From contig CAKZLB010000036.1 of assembly GCA_937124965.1 (NCBI GenBank), positions 124,001 through 188,000 of the forward strand: a DNA stretch of 64,000 nucleotides, given 5' to 3'. The notes below the pieces were generated by a model. That model was not told the origin of the DNA. It saw only the letters and a list, made by a program, of their open reading frames with translations, and ran no database searches. Below, piece after piece: positions 54,952 to 64,000 of this stretch. This stretch comes from an uncultured Bacteroidota bacterium (lineage in GTDB: Bacteria; Bacteroidota; Bacteroidia; NS11-12g; UBA9320). The position numbers were made by a program, and so were the translations under genes. The first letter of the stretch is position 1. The number at the start of each line of letters is the position of its first letter.

Positions 54952-56568
54952 TTGAAAAAGTTGCACATTCTTCTCGTTAAATCCTTTATTGGCCCATTTT
55001 TGGCCACTTTCTGTATTTCCATTTTTTTAATGTTAATGCAATTCCTATGGAAATACATTGGAGATTTAGTGGGCAAAGGATTGGAATGGTATACGATTCT
55101 TGAGTTTATACTTTATTCGATTCCATACTTAATTCCAAGAGCGCTTCCTTTAGCTGTATTATTGAGCAGCATCATGGTGTTTGGAAACCTCGGTGAGCGA
55201 TACGAACTAGTTGCCATGAAATCAGCTGGAATTTCATTAATTAAAGCAATGACACCAATGATTTACGTAATGATATTCGTAGCAGGTGTCGCATTTTACT
55301 CTTCTAACGTCTTAATTCCTAGAGCCAATTTGAGTTGGGGTGCCCTATTTTATGACGTAACGAATAAAAAACCAGCACTAAATATTCAAGACGGAATTTT
55401 CTTTAAAGAACTACGTGGTTTTGCAATTCGTGTTGGCCATAAACATGAAGACAACCAAACACTGGACGATGTTTTGATTTATTCAAGTTCTGGTCGATCA
55501 GGGGTAACAAACGTAGTCATAGCAAAACGTGGACAAATGGTTATGACCGAGGATAAACGTTTTTTGAAATTGACCCTTTATGATGGGAAGCGGTTTGAAG
55601 AGATGACTGAATCTCCAAATTATAGTAAAACGTACCCTCACAACACTATGGAATTTAAGAAGTATGACATGGCAATAGATATGTCAGAGCTTGAGTTACG
55701 TAGAAGTGATCCGGAAATGTTTAAGGATAACTACGAAATGCTGAATCTAGATGAAATTGTTGTTCGTGTAGACTCTTTCGATGTGCTTATCCAACAGAAA
55801 AAGGCGTATTTAAAAGAGTACTTAACCAGTTATTTCAATGTTCCACAAGATTCTGCGGTTAAGGCTTTTGACCTTTCTAAACTGGATAAAACCTTAACAT
55901 ACGAAGAGCATTTAGCATTAGCCATTGACAGCGTGGTTATTCCCAAGCGTAAAAAAGTCGATTCTCCAATGAATATCGAACCCGTTCTGAAGAATGGTAA
56001 ATCGGCAAAAAAAATGCGCCAGAACAAATCCAAGAACAACGAAAAAACAGTCGACAGTTTGACGAGCTCTATTACTTCAGAAGCTAAAAAGAAAACAGAA
56101 ATAGCTGCGTCTATTGATATGAATGACATTGTACAAAGTGCAGCTCAATCAACACGAAATTTTCATAGAATTGTAGAAAACACAAGTAAAGACGTCCGTA
56201 AAATGCAAGAAAGACGTCGACGCTATGCGACGCAATGGCACAAAAAATTTACCTTAGCTTTCAGTTGTTTAATGCTTCTGTTTATTGGTGCTCCCATAGG
56301 CGCAATTATTCGAAAAGGAGGTTTCGGTACTCCAATGATTATTGCTATTCTATTGTTTATTGTTTTCTTCATTCTTCAAACTGTTGGCGAAAAGCTGACT
56401 CGAGAAGGTGTGTTAGAGGTTTGGGCGGGATCGTGGTTTGCACCCATGATATTTATTCCGTTGGCAATTTTCCTAACCTATAAGAGCAATACTGAATCGA
56501 TGCTGTTTGACTCAGATGCTTATCGTAGACTATTTAGAAAAATCAATATTTTTTCAAGACCCGAATGA
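54952..56568 (+). CDS. LptF/LptG family permease (YjgP/YjgQ)
   Basis: A 538-residue protein with a TTG start at 54952 (MKKLHILLVKSF). Three N-terminal helices (about 11-33, 52-74, 95-117) and three C-terminal helices (about 430-505) enclose a periplasmic beta-jellyroll domain, as in LptF/G that move LPS with LptB. A long hydrophilic insert, rich in Lys/Ser (about residues 330-425), is larger than in E. coli. Bacteroidetes often have one such permease where others have two. Overlaps the glycosyltransferase gene by ATGA, which suggests coupled LPS genes. Confidence 0.9.
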   Translation: MKKLHILLVKSFIGPFLATFCISIFLMLMQFLWKYIGDLVGKGLEWYTILEFILYSIPYLIPRALPLAVLLSSIMVFGNLGERYELVAMKSAGISLIKAMTPMIYVMIFVAGVAFYSSNVLIPRANLSWGALFYDVTNKKPALNIQDGIFFKELRGFAIRVGHKHEDNQTLDDVLIYSSSGRSGVTNVVIAKRGQMVMTEDKRFLKLTLYDGKRFEEMTESPNYSKTYPHNTMEFKKYDMAIDMSELELRRSDPEMFKDNYEMLNLDEIVVRVDSFDVLIQQKKAYLKEYLTSYFNVPQDSAVKAFDLSKLDKTLTYEEHLALAIDSVVIPKRKKVDSPMNIEPVLKNGKSAKKMRQNKSKNNEKTVDSLTSSITSEAKKKTEIAASIDMNDIVQSAAQSTRNFHRIVENTSKDVRKMQERRRRYATQWHKKFTLAFSCLMLLFIGAPIGAIIRKGGFGTPMIIAILLFIVFFILQTVGEKLTREGVLEVWAGSWFAPMIFIPLAIFLTYKSNTESMLFDSDAYRRLFRKINIFSRPE

Positions 56569-57770
56569 CTTCTTCTCTAAAGATTTTACAAGTTTCTAAT
56601 CGAGTTCCATACCCGTTAAATGAAGGTGGAACTATCGGCATTTACAATTATACCAGAGGGTTTTCAGAAGCAGGTTGCGACGTTACACTATTTGCATTAT
56701 CAGCCAAAAAACATAAAATAAATGAGGCAGAAGCAAACAAAGAACTAAGTAAATACGCACGTTATGTATCGTTTCCTATTGATACAGATGTTAAAGTGAT
56801 TCCTGCTTTACTCAATCTATTTTCTCCTAAATCCTATAATGTTGAGCGGTTCTATTTGAAAGAATTTGAAGATGCATTGGTAGCTGAACTGACCAACAAC
56901 TCATACGACGTTATTCAAATTGAAGGAACTTTTCCTGCCCGATATTCTGAGACTATTTTTAAGTTCAAAAAAAATGCACATGTCGTGTTGCGACAACACA
57001 ATGTTGAGTTTCAAATTTGGCAACGACTGGCCTCTAACTGCACAAACCCACTTAAAAAATGGTATCTAAATCTCTTGTCAAAGAGGTTGAAGAATTTTGA
57101 GAAATTCCATTTAAACCAATATAGCGCACTTGTACCAGTTACCGAAGATGACGGTGAATTGTTCAGAAAACTGGGATGCACTATTCCTATTTTCCCCTCC
57201 CCTGCTGGAATAAATACGAATATTTGGTCGCCTTCAGAAAACGACGACAATTCTTTATTGTACCATATTGGTAGCCTCGAATGGATGCCAAATGAAGAAG
57301 CGGTTTTATGGTTCATCCATGATATTTGGCCCAAAGTGTTAGAACAACACCCTCATTTAGTTTTTTATGTTGCAGGAAAAGGGATGTCTGCTGAAATGAA
57401 ACAACAATCGTTTCCAAATGTCAATCTTGCAGGAGAAGTTGCAAGTGCAACACAGTTTGTTGAAAATAAGGGTATTACCGTTGTTCCACTAAAAAGCGGT
57501 AGCGGAATTCGACTTAAAATTTTGGAAGCTATGAGTGCCGGAAAAATTGTTATTAGCACAACGATTGGAGCTCAAGGAATATCGTATACTGACCAAAAAG
57601 ACATACTTATTGCAGACAATGCTCAAGAATTTGCTAGCGCAATTTCAACCGTGCTTGATGATGAAGACTATGCAAATTCAATCAAGCAGAATGCTAGACA
57701 ATTGATTCTAGACAAGTACTCTAACGAAAGCGTTGTTAGACGGTTAGTCAACTTCTACAAAGATTTATAG
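56565..57770 (+). CDS. Glycosyltransferase family 4
   Basis: A 401-residue GT-B enzyme. N-terminal: LQVSNRVPYPLNEGGTIGIYN (donor loop-like), YDVIQIEGTFPARYS. C-terminal: LYHIGSLEWMPNEEAVLWFI, VPLKSGSGIRLKILEAMSAGK (the E-x7-E-type nucleotide-sugar site). Sugar donor unknown. Cotranscribed with the LPS permease, so LPS or surface polysaccharide is plausible. Ends directly against the convergent DUF58 gene. Confidence 0.92.
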   Translation: MTSSLKILQVSNRVPYPLNEGGTIGIYNYTRGFSEAGCDVTLFALSAKKHKINEAEANKELSKYARYVSFPIDTDVKVIPALLNLFSPKSYNVERFYLKEFEDALVAELTNNSYDVIQIEGTFPARYSETIFKFKKNAHVVLRQHNVEFQIWQRLASNCTNPLKKWYLNLLSKRLKNFEKFHLNQYSALVPVTEDDGELFRKLGCTIPIFPSPAGINTNIWSPSENDDNSLLYHIGSLEWMPNEEAVLWFIHDIWPKVLEQHPHLVFYVAGKGMSAEMKQQSFPNVNLAGEVASATQFVENKGITVVPLKSGSGIRLKILEAMSAGKIVISTTIGAQGISYTDQKDILIADNAQEFASAISTVLDDEDYANSIKQNARQLILDKYSNESVVRRLVNFYKDL

Positions 57771-59147
57771 CTATATCTTACCTTTCGACTTCAGTTCAAG
57801 ATATTTATTGATGGTGTTTATTGAAAGCTCTTCAGGCTTTGACACGATTGTTTGAATACCAATTGTGTTGAGCTCAGTGGCTATCAATTGCTGTTCGTAT
57901 ATAAATTTCTCAGCAATGGTGTTTTCGTAAATATCTTCCAGAGTTCTCGCTTTTTTATCAGCTAAATCAGAAATCTCTGAGTTTTCAAAGAGAATGGTTA
58001 CCAGCAAATGTTGCTTGTTAATAAGGCTCAAAATTGGTTTAATTCGTTGTAACGAATGCAACGTGTTGCAATTGGTAAACAAGAATATCAAGCTTCTTTG
58101 ACGAACCTGTCTTTTGACTGCCTGATATAGTGCATTAAAATTAGATTCAAGGTCTGTTTGTTCGACAGCGTAAAGTGATTCTAAAATCATGGAAAGCTGG
58201 CCTCTATTTTGATTTGCTTTCACAAAAACATCAAAATCTTTATCAAATGTTAGAAGTCCGACTCGGTCGCTTTTCTTTAAGGCAACATTGCTTATTGCCA
58301 GCGTGCTATTAATTGCATAATCAACTAGACTCAACTCATTAAACGGCATGCGCATATTCCTACCTTTATCCACTGCAAAGTATATTGGTTGTGATTTCTC
58401 ATCTTCATACTGGTTAATCATCAAGGTTTGATGTCTTCCAGTAGACTTCCAATTGATACTTCTGTAATCATCACCTTGCACATAGGTTTTGATTTGTTCA
58501 AACTCGTAACTATGTCCCAACCGACGCATTTTCTTCACGCCTTGTGTTAGTGCTATTTTCGATAACGTTTTTAGTTCTACTTCCTTCATGTGGATTAAAG
58601 AAGGATAGACATTAGCATCTTTATTTGACTTTATAGTAATTTTTCGCTGAAGCAACCCCAACAAATCCGTACTGGTGTAAACATCGATGTTTCCGAAGCT
58701 GTAAATGCCTCTTGTAGTAGGATGAATTGAGTACTTTAAAAGTTTAGTTTCTCCTTTTTCGATGCGTGCGTCAATGTTGAAATTTCTACGTTGCAATTGA
58801 TATGGGAGGTTGTCAATCACTGAAACCTGAATGGGTGCTAAGCATCCATTTATTAGCTCAATTGTTATTGGGTTATCGTCACCAACTGACAAGATATCTG
58901 CCATTGATCGATGAGCTTCGATGTAGCCACCGCGCCAATAGAGCAAAATATAGTCAAATACTAGTAGTGCACAAAATCCTACAGCAGCTATTAAGGCGAT
59001 AATAAAAATGACGTTCCACCACGCACCGATAATCATCAGAGCTGTGATGATTCCAAAAATCCAAAAACTTGTATTATTAAAGTAAATGGATAAAATATGA
59101 TCAGAAAAACGTTTCAACGATTTATCGTGGAACTTCCACTTTTTCAA
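57771..59147 (-). CDS. DUF58 protein
   Basis: A 458-residue protein with two N-terminal membrane helices (about residues 25-70), a strand-rich region, then the DUF58 core YVQGDDYRSINWKSTGRHQTL. The next part, YFAVDKGRNMRMPFNELSLVDYAI, begins a von Willebrand A-like fold. The start lies inside the 3' end of the MoxR gene (26-nt overlap). MoxR and DUF58 proteins work together in chaperone-like assembly or peptidase systems in other bacteria. Target unknown. Confidence 0.92.
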   Translation of the reverse strand: MKKWKFHDKSLKRFSDHILSIYFNNTSFWIFGIITALMIIGAWWNVIFIIALIAAVGFCALLVFDYILLYWRGGYIEAHRSMADILSVGDDNPITIELINGCLAPIQVSVIDNLPYQLQRRNFNIDARIEKGETKLLKYSIHPTTRGIYSFGNIDVYTSTDLLGLLQRKITIKSNKDANVYPSLIHMKEVELKTLSKIALTQGVKKMRRLGHSYEFEQIKTYVQGDDYRSINWKSTGRHQTLMINQYEDEKSQPIYFAVDKGRNMRMPFNELSLVDYAINSTLAISNVALKKSDRVGLLTFDKDFDVFVKANQNRGQLSMILESLYAVEQTDLESNFNALYQAVKRQVRQRSLIFLFTNCNTLHSLQRIKPILSLINKQHLLVTILFENSEISDLADKKARTLEDIYENTIAEKFIYEQQLIATELNTIGIQTIVSKPEELSINTINKYLELKSKGKI

Positions 59148-60159
59148 TTATTTGTTGAAGTATAGTTGATGCTGGCACACCTTCCATTTCTCTCTGTGGG
59201 GATAAAATAATCCTGTGATTTAAAACTGGTTTTGTTACCCAACGAACATCGTCTGGAGTAACAAAGTTTCTACCGCGTAATGCCGCAGCAGCTTTTGAAG
59301 CTTTCATTAACCAAATAGCAGCCCGTGATGAGGCACCTAAAAACAAATCTCCGGTAGTTCGTGTTTCTTGGATTATTCCAGCAATGTATTCTAAAATCTG
59401 ATCACTAATTGAAATTCGTTCGACTGTTTTTCTCAGTTTCACAAGATCTTTCAAATCAACCACTTTCTTGATGGAGTCAGCTTCTTTCATATCAAAGTCG
59501 TTTTGAAATCTTTTTAAAATCTGTAAATCCTCCTGTAACGTAGGATAATCAACGACTATTTTGAAAAGAAAACGATCCAGCTGTGCTTCGGGAAGATTGT
59601 ACGTACCTTCGTTATCAATGGGGTTTTGGGTAGCTAACACCATAAATGCCTCACCCATACTTCGTGTAACTCCATCAACTGAAACTTGAGCTTCTTGCAT
59701 AACCTCAAACATCGCTGCTTGTGTTTTAGCAGGAGCTCTGTTTATCTCATCGACAACGACAATATTGGCAAATATTGGACCTGCCTTAAATTCGAAATCA
59801 TTTGCTTTTGCATTAAATATGTTCGTTCCAAGAATATCGCTTGGCATCAAATCTGGTGTGAATTGAATTCGACTAAATTTTGCATTAATTGTGTCGGAAA
59901 AAAGTTTTGCTGTGAGTGTTTTTGCTACACCTGGGACTCCTTCAATTAAAATATGTCCTTTAGTCAGGATTGAAATAATCATTAAGTCCATCAAGTCTGA
60001 TTGTCCAACAATAACCCGCGTTAGTTGCTGTTTAATTGCGTCAGCGATATCAATTATTTCTTGTATCTCTGAATCAATTCCTGGATTGTGTAGTGGAGTT
60101 TCTGAGATCGGTTGCTCATCACTGGTCGGCAAATTAGGCTCATTCAAATCTTCGCTCAT
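59122..60159 (-). CDS. MoxR-family AAA+ ATPase
   Basis: A 345-residue ATPase. Walker A: EGVPGVAKTLTAKLF. Walker B: VVVDEINRAPAKTQAAMFEVMQE. Sensor/arginine finger region: VLATQNPIDNEGTYNLPEAQLDRF. C-terminal lid: SKAAAALRGRNFVTPDDVRWV. Acidic N-terminal extension of about 35 residues. The adjacent DUF58 gene overlaps by 26 nt. Such pairs act as maturation chaperones. Divergent from dnaN. Confidence 0.95.
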   Translation of the reverse strand: MSEDLNEPNLPTSDEQPISETPLHNPGIDSEIQEIIDIADAIKQQLTRVIVGQSDLMDLMIISILTKGHILIEGVPGVAKTLTAKLFSDTINAKFSRIQFTPDLMPSDILGTNIFNAKANDFEFKAGPIFANIVVVDEINRAPAKTQAAMFEVMQEAQVSVDGVTRSMGEAFMVLATQNPIDNEGTYNLPEAQLDRFLFKIVVDYPTLQEDLQILKRFQNDFDMKEADSIKKVVDLKDLVKLRKTVERISISDQILEYIAGIIQETRTTGDLFLGASSRAAIWLMKASKAAAALRGRNFVTPDDVRWVTKPVLNHRIILSPQREMEGVPASTILQQIIEKVEVPR

Positions 60160-60316
60160 TCTTTCACATTTTTAAGTTCCGAAAGATAAAAGCAATCCTT
60201 ATTAAATAATAAAACTATTCTGATAATTTCTGAATTAATTGAGTTGATTCACAATTAGTTGATTGATATGTGAGAACAATGTGCACTACAAACATATACA
60301 CATAAGCTTGTGAATG

Positions 60317-60348
60317 TTGACATAATTCGTGGTTATGGTTTAACTTCG
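60317..60348 (+). promoter_or_regulatory. Promoter of dnaN
   Basis: TTG at 60317-60319 and TAACTTCG at 60341-60348 are 21 nt apart, within the known range. The box ends 22 nt before the ATG at 60371. Confidence 0.6.
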
Positions 60349-60370
60349 CCACGAATTAAAATAAGGTTGA

Positions 60371-61498
60371 ATGAAATTTATAGTTAACACCTCTGCCCTA
60401 TTGCAAAAATTGCAGGTGGTAATTGGCACGGTAGCGGCAAAACCAATTTTGCCAATTCTAGATCATTTTCTTTTTGACATCAAAGGTGGTGTCTTAACGA
60501 TTACAAGTACAGATTTAGAAACTAGTATGTCTACAACAATGGAAGTGCAATCTGAAGAAGATTGCGTTGTTGCGGTTCCCAGTCGTTTAGCCATGGACAC
60601 GTTAAAATCGTTGCCAAATCAGCCAATTACATTTACATTGGATGAAAAAACGCACGCAATAGAACTACGTTCAGAAAATGGTCGTTATAAATTATCTGGT
60701 CAACCTGGAGAAGATTTTCCAAAAACTCCAGAATTAGATTCTGATAATTCGTTTGAAATGAATTCTATGACACTGTTGAGCAGTATTGCTCGAACAATTT
60801 TCGCAACAGGTACTGATGATTTGCGACTTAACCTTACAGGTGTCTATGTTGAATTATTTGATGATTCGGCAAACTTCGTTGCAACCGATGCAAATCGATT
60901 AGTTCGACTAAAAAGAACTGATGTGAAACCAGGTGTAACGCATTCATTTATTCTACCTAAAAAAGCGTTAAACCTTTTGAAATCAACATTAAGTGATGAT
61001 GATTCAACGGTTAAAATAGATTATAACAGTACAAATGCATATTTTACTTTTGGTAACATTAATTTGATCTGTAGATTAATTGATGAGCGATATCCAGAAT
61101 ACAACGCTGTAATTCCAGACAAGAATCCTAACGTGCTATCAATTAGCCGAATGGATTTCTTAAACAGTGTTAAACGTATTAGCATTTTCTCTAATAAAAC
61201 TACACATCAAATTCGTCTTAAGATCACTGGAAGTGAGCTAATAATTTCGGCGGAAGATATTGATATGGCTAATGAAGCCACCGAGCGTTTAAGCTGTGAG
61301 TATGAGGGTGTGGATATTGAAATTGGTTTTAATTCAAAACTATTATTAGACATCTTAAATAATATAGATGCTACCAATGTGCGGTTAGAATTGTCGGAAC
61401 CAAGTAGAGCTGGAATTATATTGCCAGATGAAAACGATGAAAACGAAGATTTATTGATGCTTGTGATGCCAATGATGCTAAACTCGCCATCGACCTAA
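60371..61498 (+). CDS. dnaN: DNA polymerase III beta sliding clamp
   Basis: A 375-residue three-domain clamp. Start KFIVNTSALLQKLQVVIGTVA. Domain motifs: KPILPILDHFLFDI, RYKLSGQPGEDFPKTPEL, FVATDANRLVRLKRT, and the C-terminal VRLELSEPSRAGIILPDENDENED with the LVMPMML end that forms the clamp-binding pocket. dnaN stands apart from dnaA here. Terminator at 61651. Confidence 0.96.
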   Translation: MKFIVNTSALLQKLQVVIGTVAAKPILPILDHFLFDIKGGVLTITSTDLETSMSTTMEVQSEEDCVVAVPSRLAMDTLKSLPNQPITFTLDEKTHAIELRSENGRYKLSGQPGEDFPKTPELDSDNSFEMNSMTLLSSIARTIFATGTDDLRLNLTGVYVELFDDSANFVATDANRLVRLKRTDVKPGVTHSFILPKKALNLLKSTLSDDDSTVKIDYNSTNAYFTFGNINLICRLIDERYPEYNAVIPDKNPNVLSISRMDFLNSVKRISIFSNKTTHQIRLKITGSELIISAEDIDMANEATERLSCEYEGVDIEIGFNSKLLLDILNNIDATNVRLELSEPSRAGIILPDENDENEDLLMLVMPMMLNSPST

Positions 61499-61650
61499 AA
61501 AAATAAATGTCACAATACAAACAGGTGAATGTCAGAATTAATAATTGGTTGCCTAATGGTTTAAAACTGATATTCCTGTGACAGTATTTGAGTCCATAGT
61601 GGCTTACATTTGACATAAGACTTTTAAACGAGTCTGAAAGCCAACAGCAC

Positions 61651-61680
61651 AACCCTGGTACTAGGTATCAGGGTTTTTTT
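61651..61680 (+). terminator. Terminator after dnaN
   Basis: AACCCTG at 61651-61657 pairs with CAGGGTT, followed by a T run. It lies 150 nt after the dnaN stop, so the message has a long 3' untranslated part. Confidence 0.8.
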
Positions 61681-61768
61681 ATGTCTGAAATTTTTAGCTG
61701 TTGCTTACTAACCTGAGTTTGTGCAGTTCATGGCGGATATAACTGACTGACTACACAATCGAAACAAC

Positions 61769-61776
61769 TACTTTTG
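61769..61776 (+). promoter_or_regulatory. -7 box directly before trmD
   Basis: TACTTTTG ends 4 nt before the ATG at 61781. The transcript should start at or close to the start codon. Confidence 0.5.
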
Positions 61777-61780
61777 CAAC

Positions 61781-62464
61781 ATGCGAATTGACATAATTTC
61801 AGCAGTACCAGAGCTACTAGACGGCCCGATTAATCAGAGCATTCTCAAGCGTGCTGCGGAAAAGGGTTTGGCTGAAATTGTTGTTCATAATTTACGCGAT
61901 TATGGCTTGGGCCCATATCGACAAATAGACGATAAAATTTATGGGGGAAGCGCTGGTATGGTCTTAATGGTTGAACCCGTTTCAAATTGTATTAATGATT
62001 TGAAAAAAGAACGGAATTACGATGATGTAATTTACATGTCGCCTGATGGAGAACGATTCAATCAATCAATGGCCAACACCATGTCTTTAAAAGAAAACTT
62101 CATCCTTCTCTGTGGACATTACAAAGGTATTGATGAGCGAATAAGAGAGCATTTTGTCACTCGTGACATCTCTGTAGGAGACTTTGTACTTACAGGTGGT
62201 GAATTGGCCGCAGCAATTATTGCGGATGCTGTCGTTCGTTTATTGCCAGGTGTTATATCAGACGAAACTTCGGCACTTACCGATAGTTTTCAAGATGGTT
62301 TGTTAGCTCCTCCAATTTATACACGTCCAGCGGAATTTAATGGATGGAAGGTTCCAGATGTTTTGTTATCTGGGCATTTTGCCGAAATAGAAAAATGGAA
62401 TGATACAATGGCCATTAAACGTACAGAAGAAAGGCGTCCAGATTTATTAGCTGGTGATGATTGA
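61781..62464 (+). CDS. trmD: tRNA (guanine-37-N1) methyltransferase
   Basis: A 227-residue SPOUT enzyme. Motifs: [29 protein letters not shown], and the trefoil knot [24 protein letters not shown]. The end has [10 protein letters not shown]. The family makes m1G37, which prevents frameshifts. Separated from rplS by over 10 kb. Confidence 0.97.
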   Translation: MRIDIISAVPELLDGPINQSILKRAAEKGLAEIVVHNLRDYGLGPYRQIDDKIYGGSAGMVLMVEPVSNCINDLKKERNYDDVIYMSPDGERFNQSMANTMSLKENFILLCGHYKGIDERIREHFVTRDISVGDFVLTGGELAAAIIADAVVRLLPGVISDETSALTDSFQDGLLAPPIYTRPAEFNGWKVPDVLLSGHFAEIEKWNDTMAIKRTEERRPDLLAGDD

Positions 62465-62479
62465 ATCACGCATTCATTC

Positions 62480-63337
62480 CTAAAAAAACAACATAGCTAA
62501 CATACCTGTAGCCATTATGTATTTCGTAAGACTACTCAATTTTCCAAAATCTTCTTTACTCTCTGCTATGTATAGTTTCACTGTAAGCACTAAAAGTGGA
62601 ACAAAAATGCACACAACCTGATAACCAATAAACACTCCTTTCAGAGGCATTGTAAATCGACCTAACACCCATGAATTAAGCAAGTTACCATAGATGATCA
62701 TCGTGAATACAACGGTCATAATCACAATCATTTTGCTTTGATTTTGACCTACTAACACTGGAAACGTTTTATAGCCAGTAGCTTTATCACCGGAAATATC
62801 TTCAATATCTTTTATAATTTCTCTGATGTACGTAAGTAATGCAGCTAATCCTGCGTACAACACAATCATTTTTTTGTTCTGAAACTGAAAAAGCATAAAC
62901 ACTGCGATAATGCTGAAAGCTGCTAACGCGCTAACAAAGATATTTCCAATAAGAGGCAACCTCTTCAAAATCAATGAATAAATAATTAATCCGATAATTA
63001 TAATTGCGTACCAAAAGAAGAGCTTTGAGCTTAGTATGAAGAAAATCAGTAATGCCAACGCATTAAATAAGAGGTAAACGAGCCAGAACCCTATCGACGA
63101 CCAACTATCAATATACACCTTGTTTGGTTTGTTAATACGATCAGCATTTTTGTCGATGTAGTCATTAAAAAGATAGCCTCCCGCCGTGACCAAAATTGAG
63201 CCTAAGATTAATAACGCTAGTGCCCATCGAAAAATTGGCTCTTGCGCGTTTCGTAAATCAAGATAAAAGTAGGTGATAGCTTGTAAACAGGCTATAATAA
63301 GAAGGTTTATTGGTCTAAAAACCAGAAGTGACTTCAA
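62480..63337 (-). CDS. UbiA-family prenyltransferase
   Basis: A 285-residue protein with about eight membrane helices. The first Asp-rich motif is FNDYIDKNADRINKPNK and the second is REIIKDIEDISGDKATGYKT. The second motif and small size resemble geranylgeranylglyceryl-phosphate/menaquinone-type members; the acceptor cannot be set. Last gene of the ruvX-def-ubiA operon, 5 nt after def. Confidence 0.9.
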   Translation of the reverse strand: MKSLLVFRPINLLIIACLQAITYFYLDLRNAQEPIFRWALALLILGSILVTAGGYLFNDYIDKNADRINKPNKVYIDSWSSIGFWLVYLLFNALALLIFFILSSKLFFWYAIIIIGLIIYSLILKRLPLIGNIFVSALAAFSIIAVFMLFQFQNKKMIVLYAGLAALLTYIREIIKDIEDISGDKATGYKTFPVLVGQNQSKMIVIMTVVFTMIIYGNLLNSWVLGRFTMPLKGVFIGYQVVCIFVPLLVLTVKLYIAESKEDFGKLSSLTKYIMATGMLAMLFF

Positions 63338-63342
63338 TCAGA

Positions 63343-63894
63343 TTATTTTTTAGGAAATTTCATTCGATAGTCTACTGAAATATTTCCACGAGTGATGTCG
63401 TTCAGTTTTCCTTTCATCAACCTGCGTTTTAATGGAGTGATATGATCGATAAACAAAATTCCTTCAATATGATCGTACTCATGTTGAATCACACGAGCTG
63501 TCATTCCATCAAAATCTTCAATTTGTGTCAAAAAGTTCTCATCATGGTATTTGATCTTGATTTTACTTCTCCGTTCAACGTTCTCTCGTATATGTGGAAT
63601 ACTCAAACACCCCTCTTCAAAAGTCCATGGATCATCGTATTCGTCCATCATTTCAGGATTAATAAAAACTCGACGTATTCCATCTTTTTCATTATCGTAC
63701 ATATGTGTACTATCCACAACAAACATTCGAATACCTAAACCGATTTGTGGAGCCGCTAATCCAACTCCATTAGACTGGTCCATGGTTCGAAGCATATTGT
63801 TAATCAGCTCAACTAAGTCAGGATAATCATGACCTATTGGTATGCACTTTTTTCGTAAAACTGGGTCGCCATAGGCTCTTATTGGGAGTATCAT
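63343..63894 (-). CDS. def: Peptide deformylase
   Basis: A 183-residue enzyme removing N-formyl groups. The three signatures are GVGLAAPQIG, EEGCLSIP (Cys metal ligand) and QHEYDHIEGILF (HExxH). The end has DYRMKFPKK. The ATG overlaps the ruvX stop (ATGA). Confidence 0.97.
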   Translation of the reverse strand: MILPIRAYGDPVLRKKCIPIGHDYPDLVELINNMLRTMDQSNGVGLAAPQIGLGIRMFVVDSTHMYDNEKDGIRRVFINPEMMDEYDDPWTFEEGCLSIPHIRENVERRSKIKIKYHDENFLTQIEDFDGMTARVIQHEYDHIEGILFIDHITPLKRRLMKGKLNDITRGNISVDYRMKFPKK

Positions 63895-64000
63895 CTAACG
63901 TTTTGTAAATAGTCTTGCAAAATTAAGCTTGCACTTGTGGAATCCAAGAGGGATTTGTCTCTTCGTTTTTTCTTTTTAACACCGCTGTCAATTAACGCTT
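63891..64000 (-). CDS. ruvX: RuvX/YqgF putative pre-16S rRNase, C-terminal end only
   Basis: Only the last 35 codons are in the window. Reading on the minus strand, the frame ends with RDKSLLDSTSASLILQDYLQ before the TGA. This is the RuvX/YqgF C-terminal pattern (a D followed by A-x-LILQ-x-YL). The stop overlaps the def ATG. The rest lies beyond the right edge. Confidence 0.75.
   Translation of the reverse strand, partial: ALIDSGVKKKKRRDKSLLDSTSASLILQDYLQNVR

Noticed and set aside
1-64000. CRISPR arrays, tRNA or rRNA genes, insertion sequences, prophage genes
   Set aside because: No regular spaced repeats, no cloverleaf-like sequence and no transposase, integrase or phage protein seen.

Overview
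The window looks like chromosomal DNA of a low-GC marine or freshwater Bacteroidetes, most likely order Flavobacteriales. The evidence is four visible secreted proteins ending in type A type IX secretion (T9SS) sorting domains, gldL/gldM-type motor genes, many TAnnTTTG -7 promoter boxes with no clear Shine-Dalgarno sequences, and families typical of this phylum (DUF4920, DUF5683, DUF6089-like barrel, GloVer and FG-GAP repeats). I see no tRNA, rRNA, CRISPR array, insertion sequence or prophage. The family or genus cannot be fixed from the sequence alone.

Layout. 1-3.5 kb (minus): two secreted beta-propeller-like proteins, the second cut by the left edge and carrying at least twelve GloVer repeats. 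3.8-6.2 kb (plus): a tight four-gene unit of small soluble protein, polytopic membrane protein, HisKA_3-type kinase and LuxR-type regulator. 6.3-9.5 kb: unknown genes, an SRAP protein and a pair of lipoproteins, one with a haem c motif. 9.5-17.9 kb (minus): two giant tandem paralogous PKD-repeat T9SS cargo proteins. 18-25.6 kb: prmC, ribD, transporter, YigZ, a T9SS metallopeptidase, pterin dehydratase, a deacetylase-like protein and a frameshifted DUF2809 gene. 25.7-29.7 kb (minus): metallo-hydrolase, parA, parB, DUF5683 and a 3-hydroxyacyl-CoA dehydrogenase. 29.8-43.1 kb: peptide-binding lipoprotein, pseudouridine synthases, prohibitin, CinA, a cysteine-rich lipoprotein, glycosyltransferase, murB and pruA. 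43.3-47.7 kb: a gldL-like, gldM-like and beta-helix/outer-membrane-barrel three-gene unit. 47.8-64 kb: AsmA, rplS, valS, TPR protein, LptF/G-type permease, glycosyltransferase, DUF58/MoxR pair, dnaN, trmD, and a ruvX(partial)-def-ubiA operon.

Most of the window is housekeeping. The strongest candidate for an undescribed system is 43330-47734. A T9SS/gliding-type proton motor (GldL and GldM homologues) stands without gldK and gldN. It is followed directly by a 734-residue protein that appears to fuse a right-handed beta-helix to a PorG/DUF6089-like outer-membrane barrel. The GldL-like protein keeps one transmembrane glutamate, but glutamine replaces the second acidic residue known from the canonical motor. 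The second candidate is the 3799-6173 signalling module, in which a 103-residue protein and a membrane protein of unknown function are translationally coupled to a two-component pair.

Regulation. Many starts lie 4-20 nt after a TAnnTTTG or TAnnTTCG box. For several genes (SRAP, trmD, murB, the cysteine-rich lipoprotein) the spacing is so short that leaderless or near-leaderless transcripts are likely.
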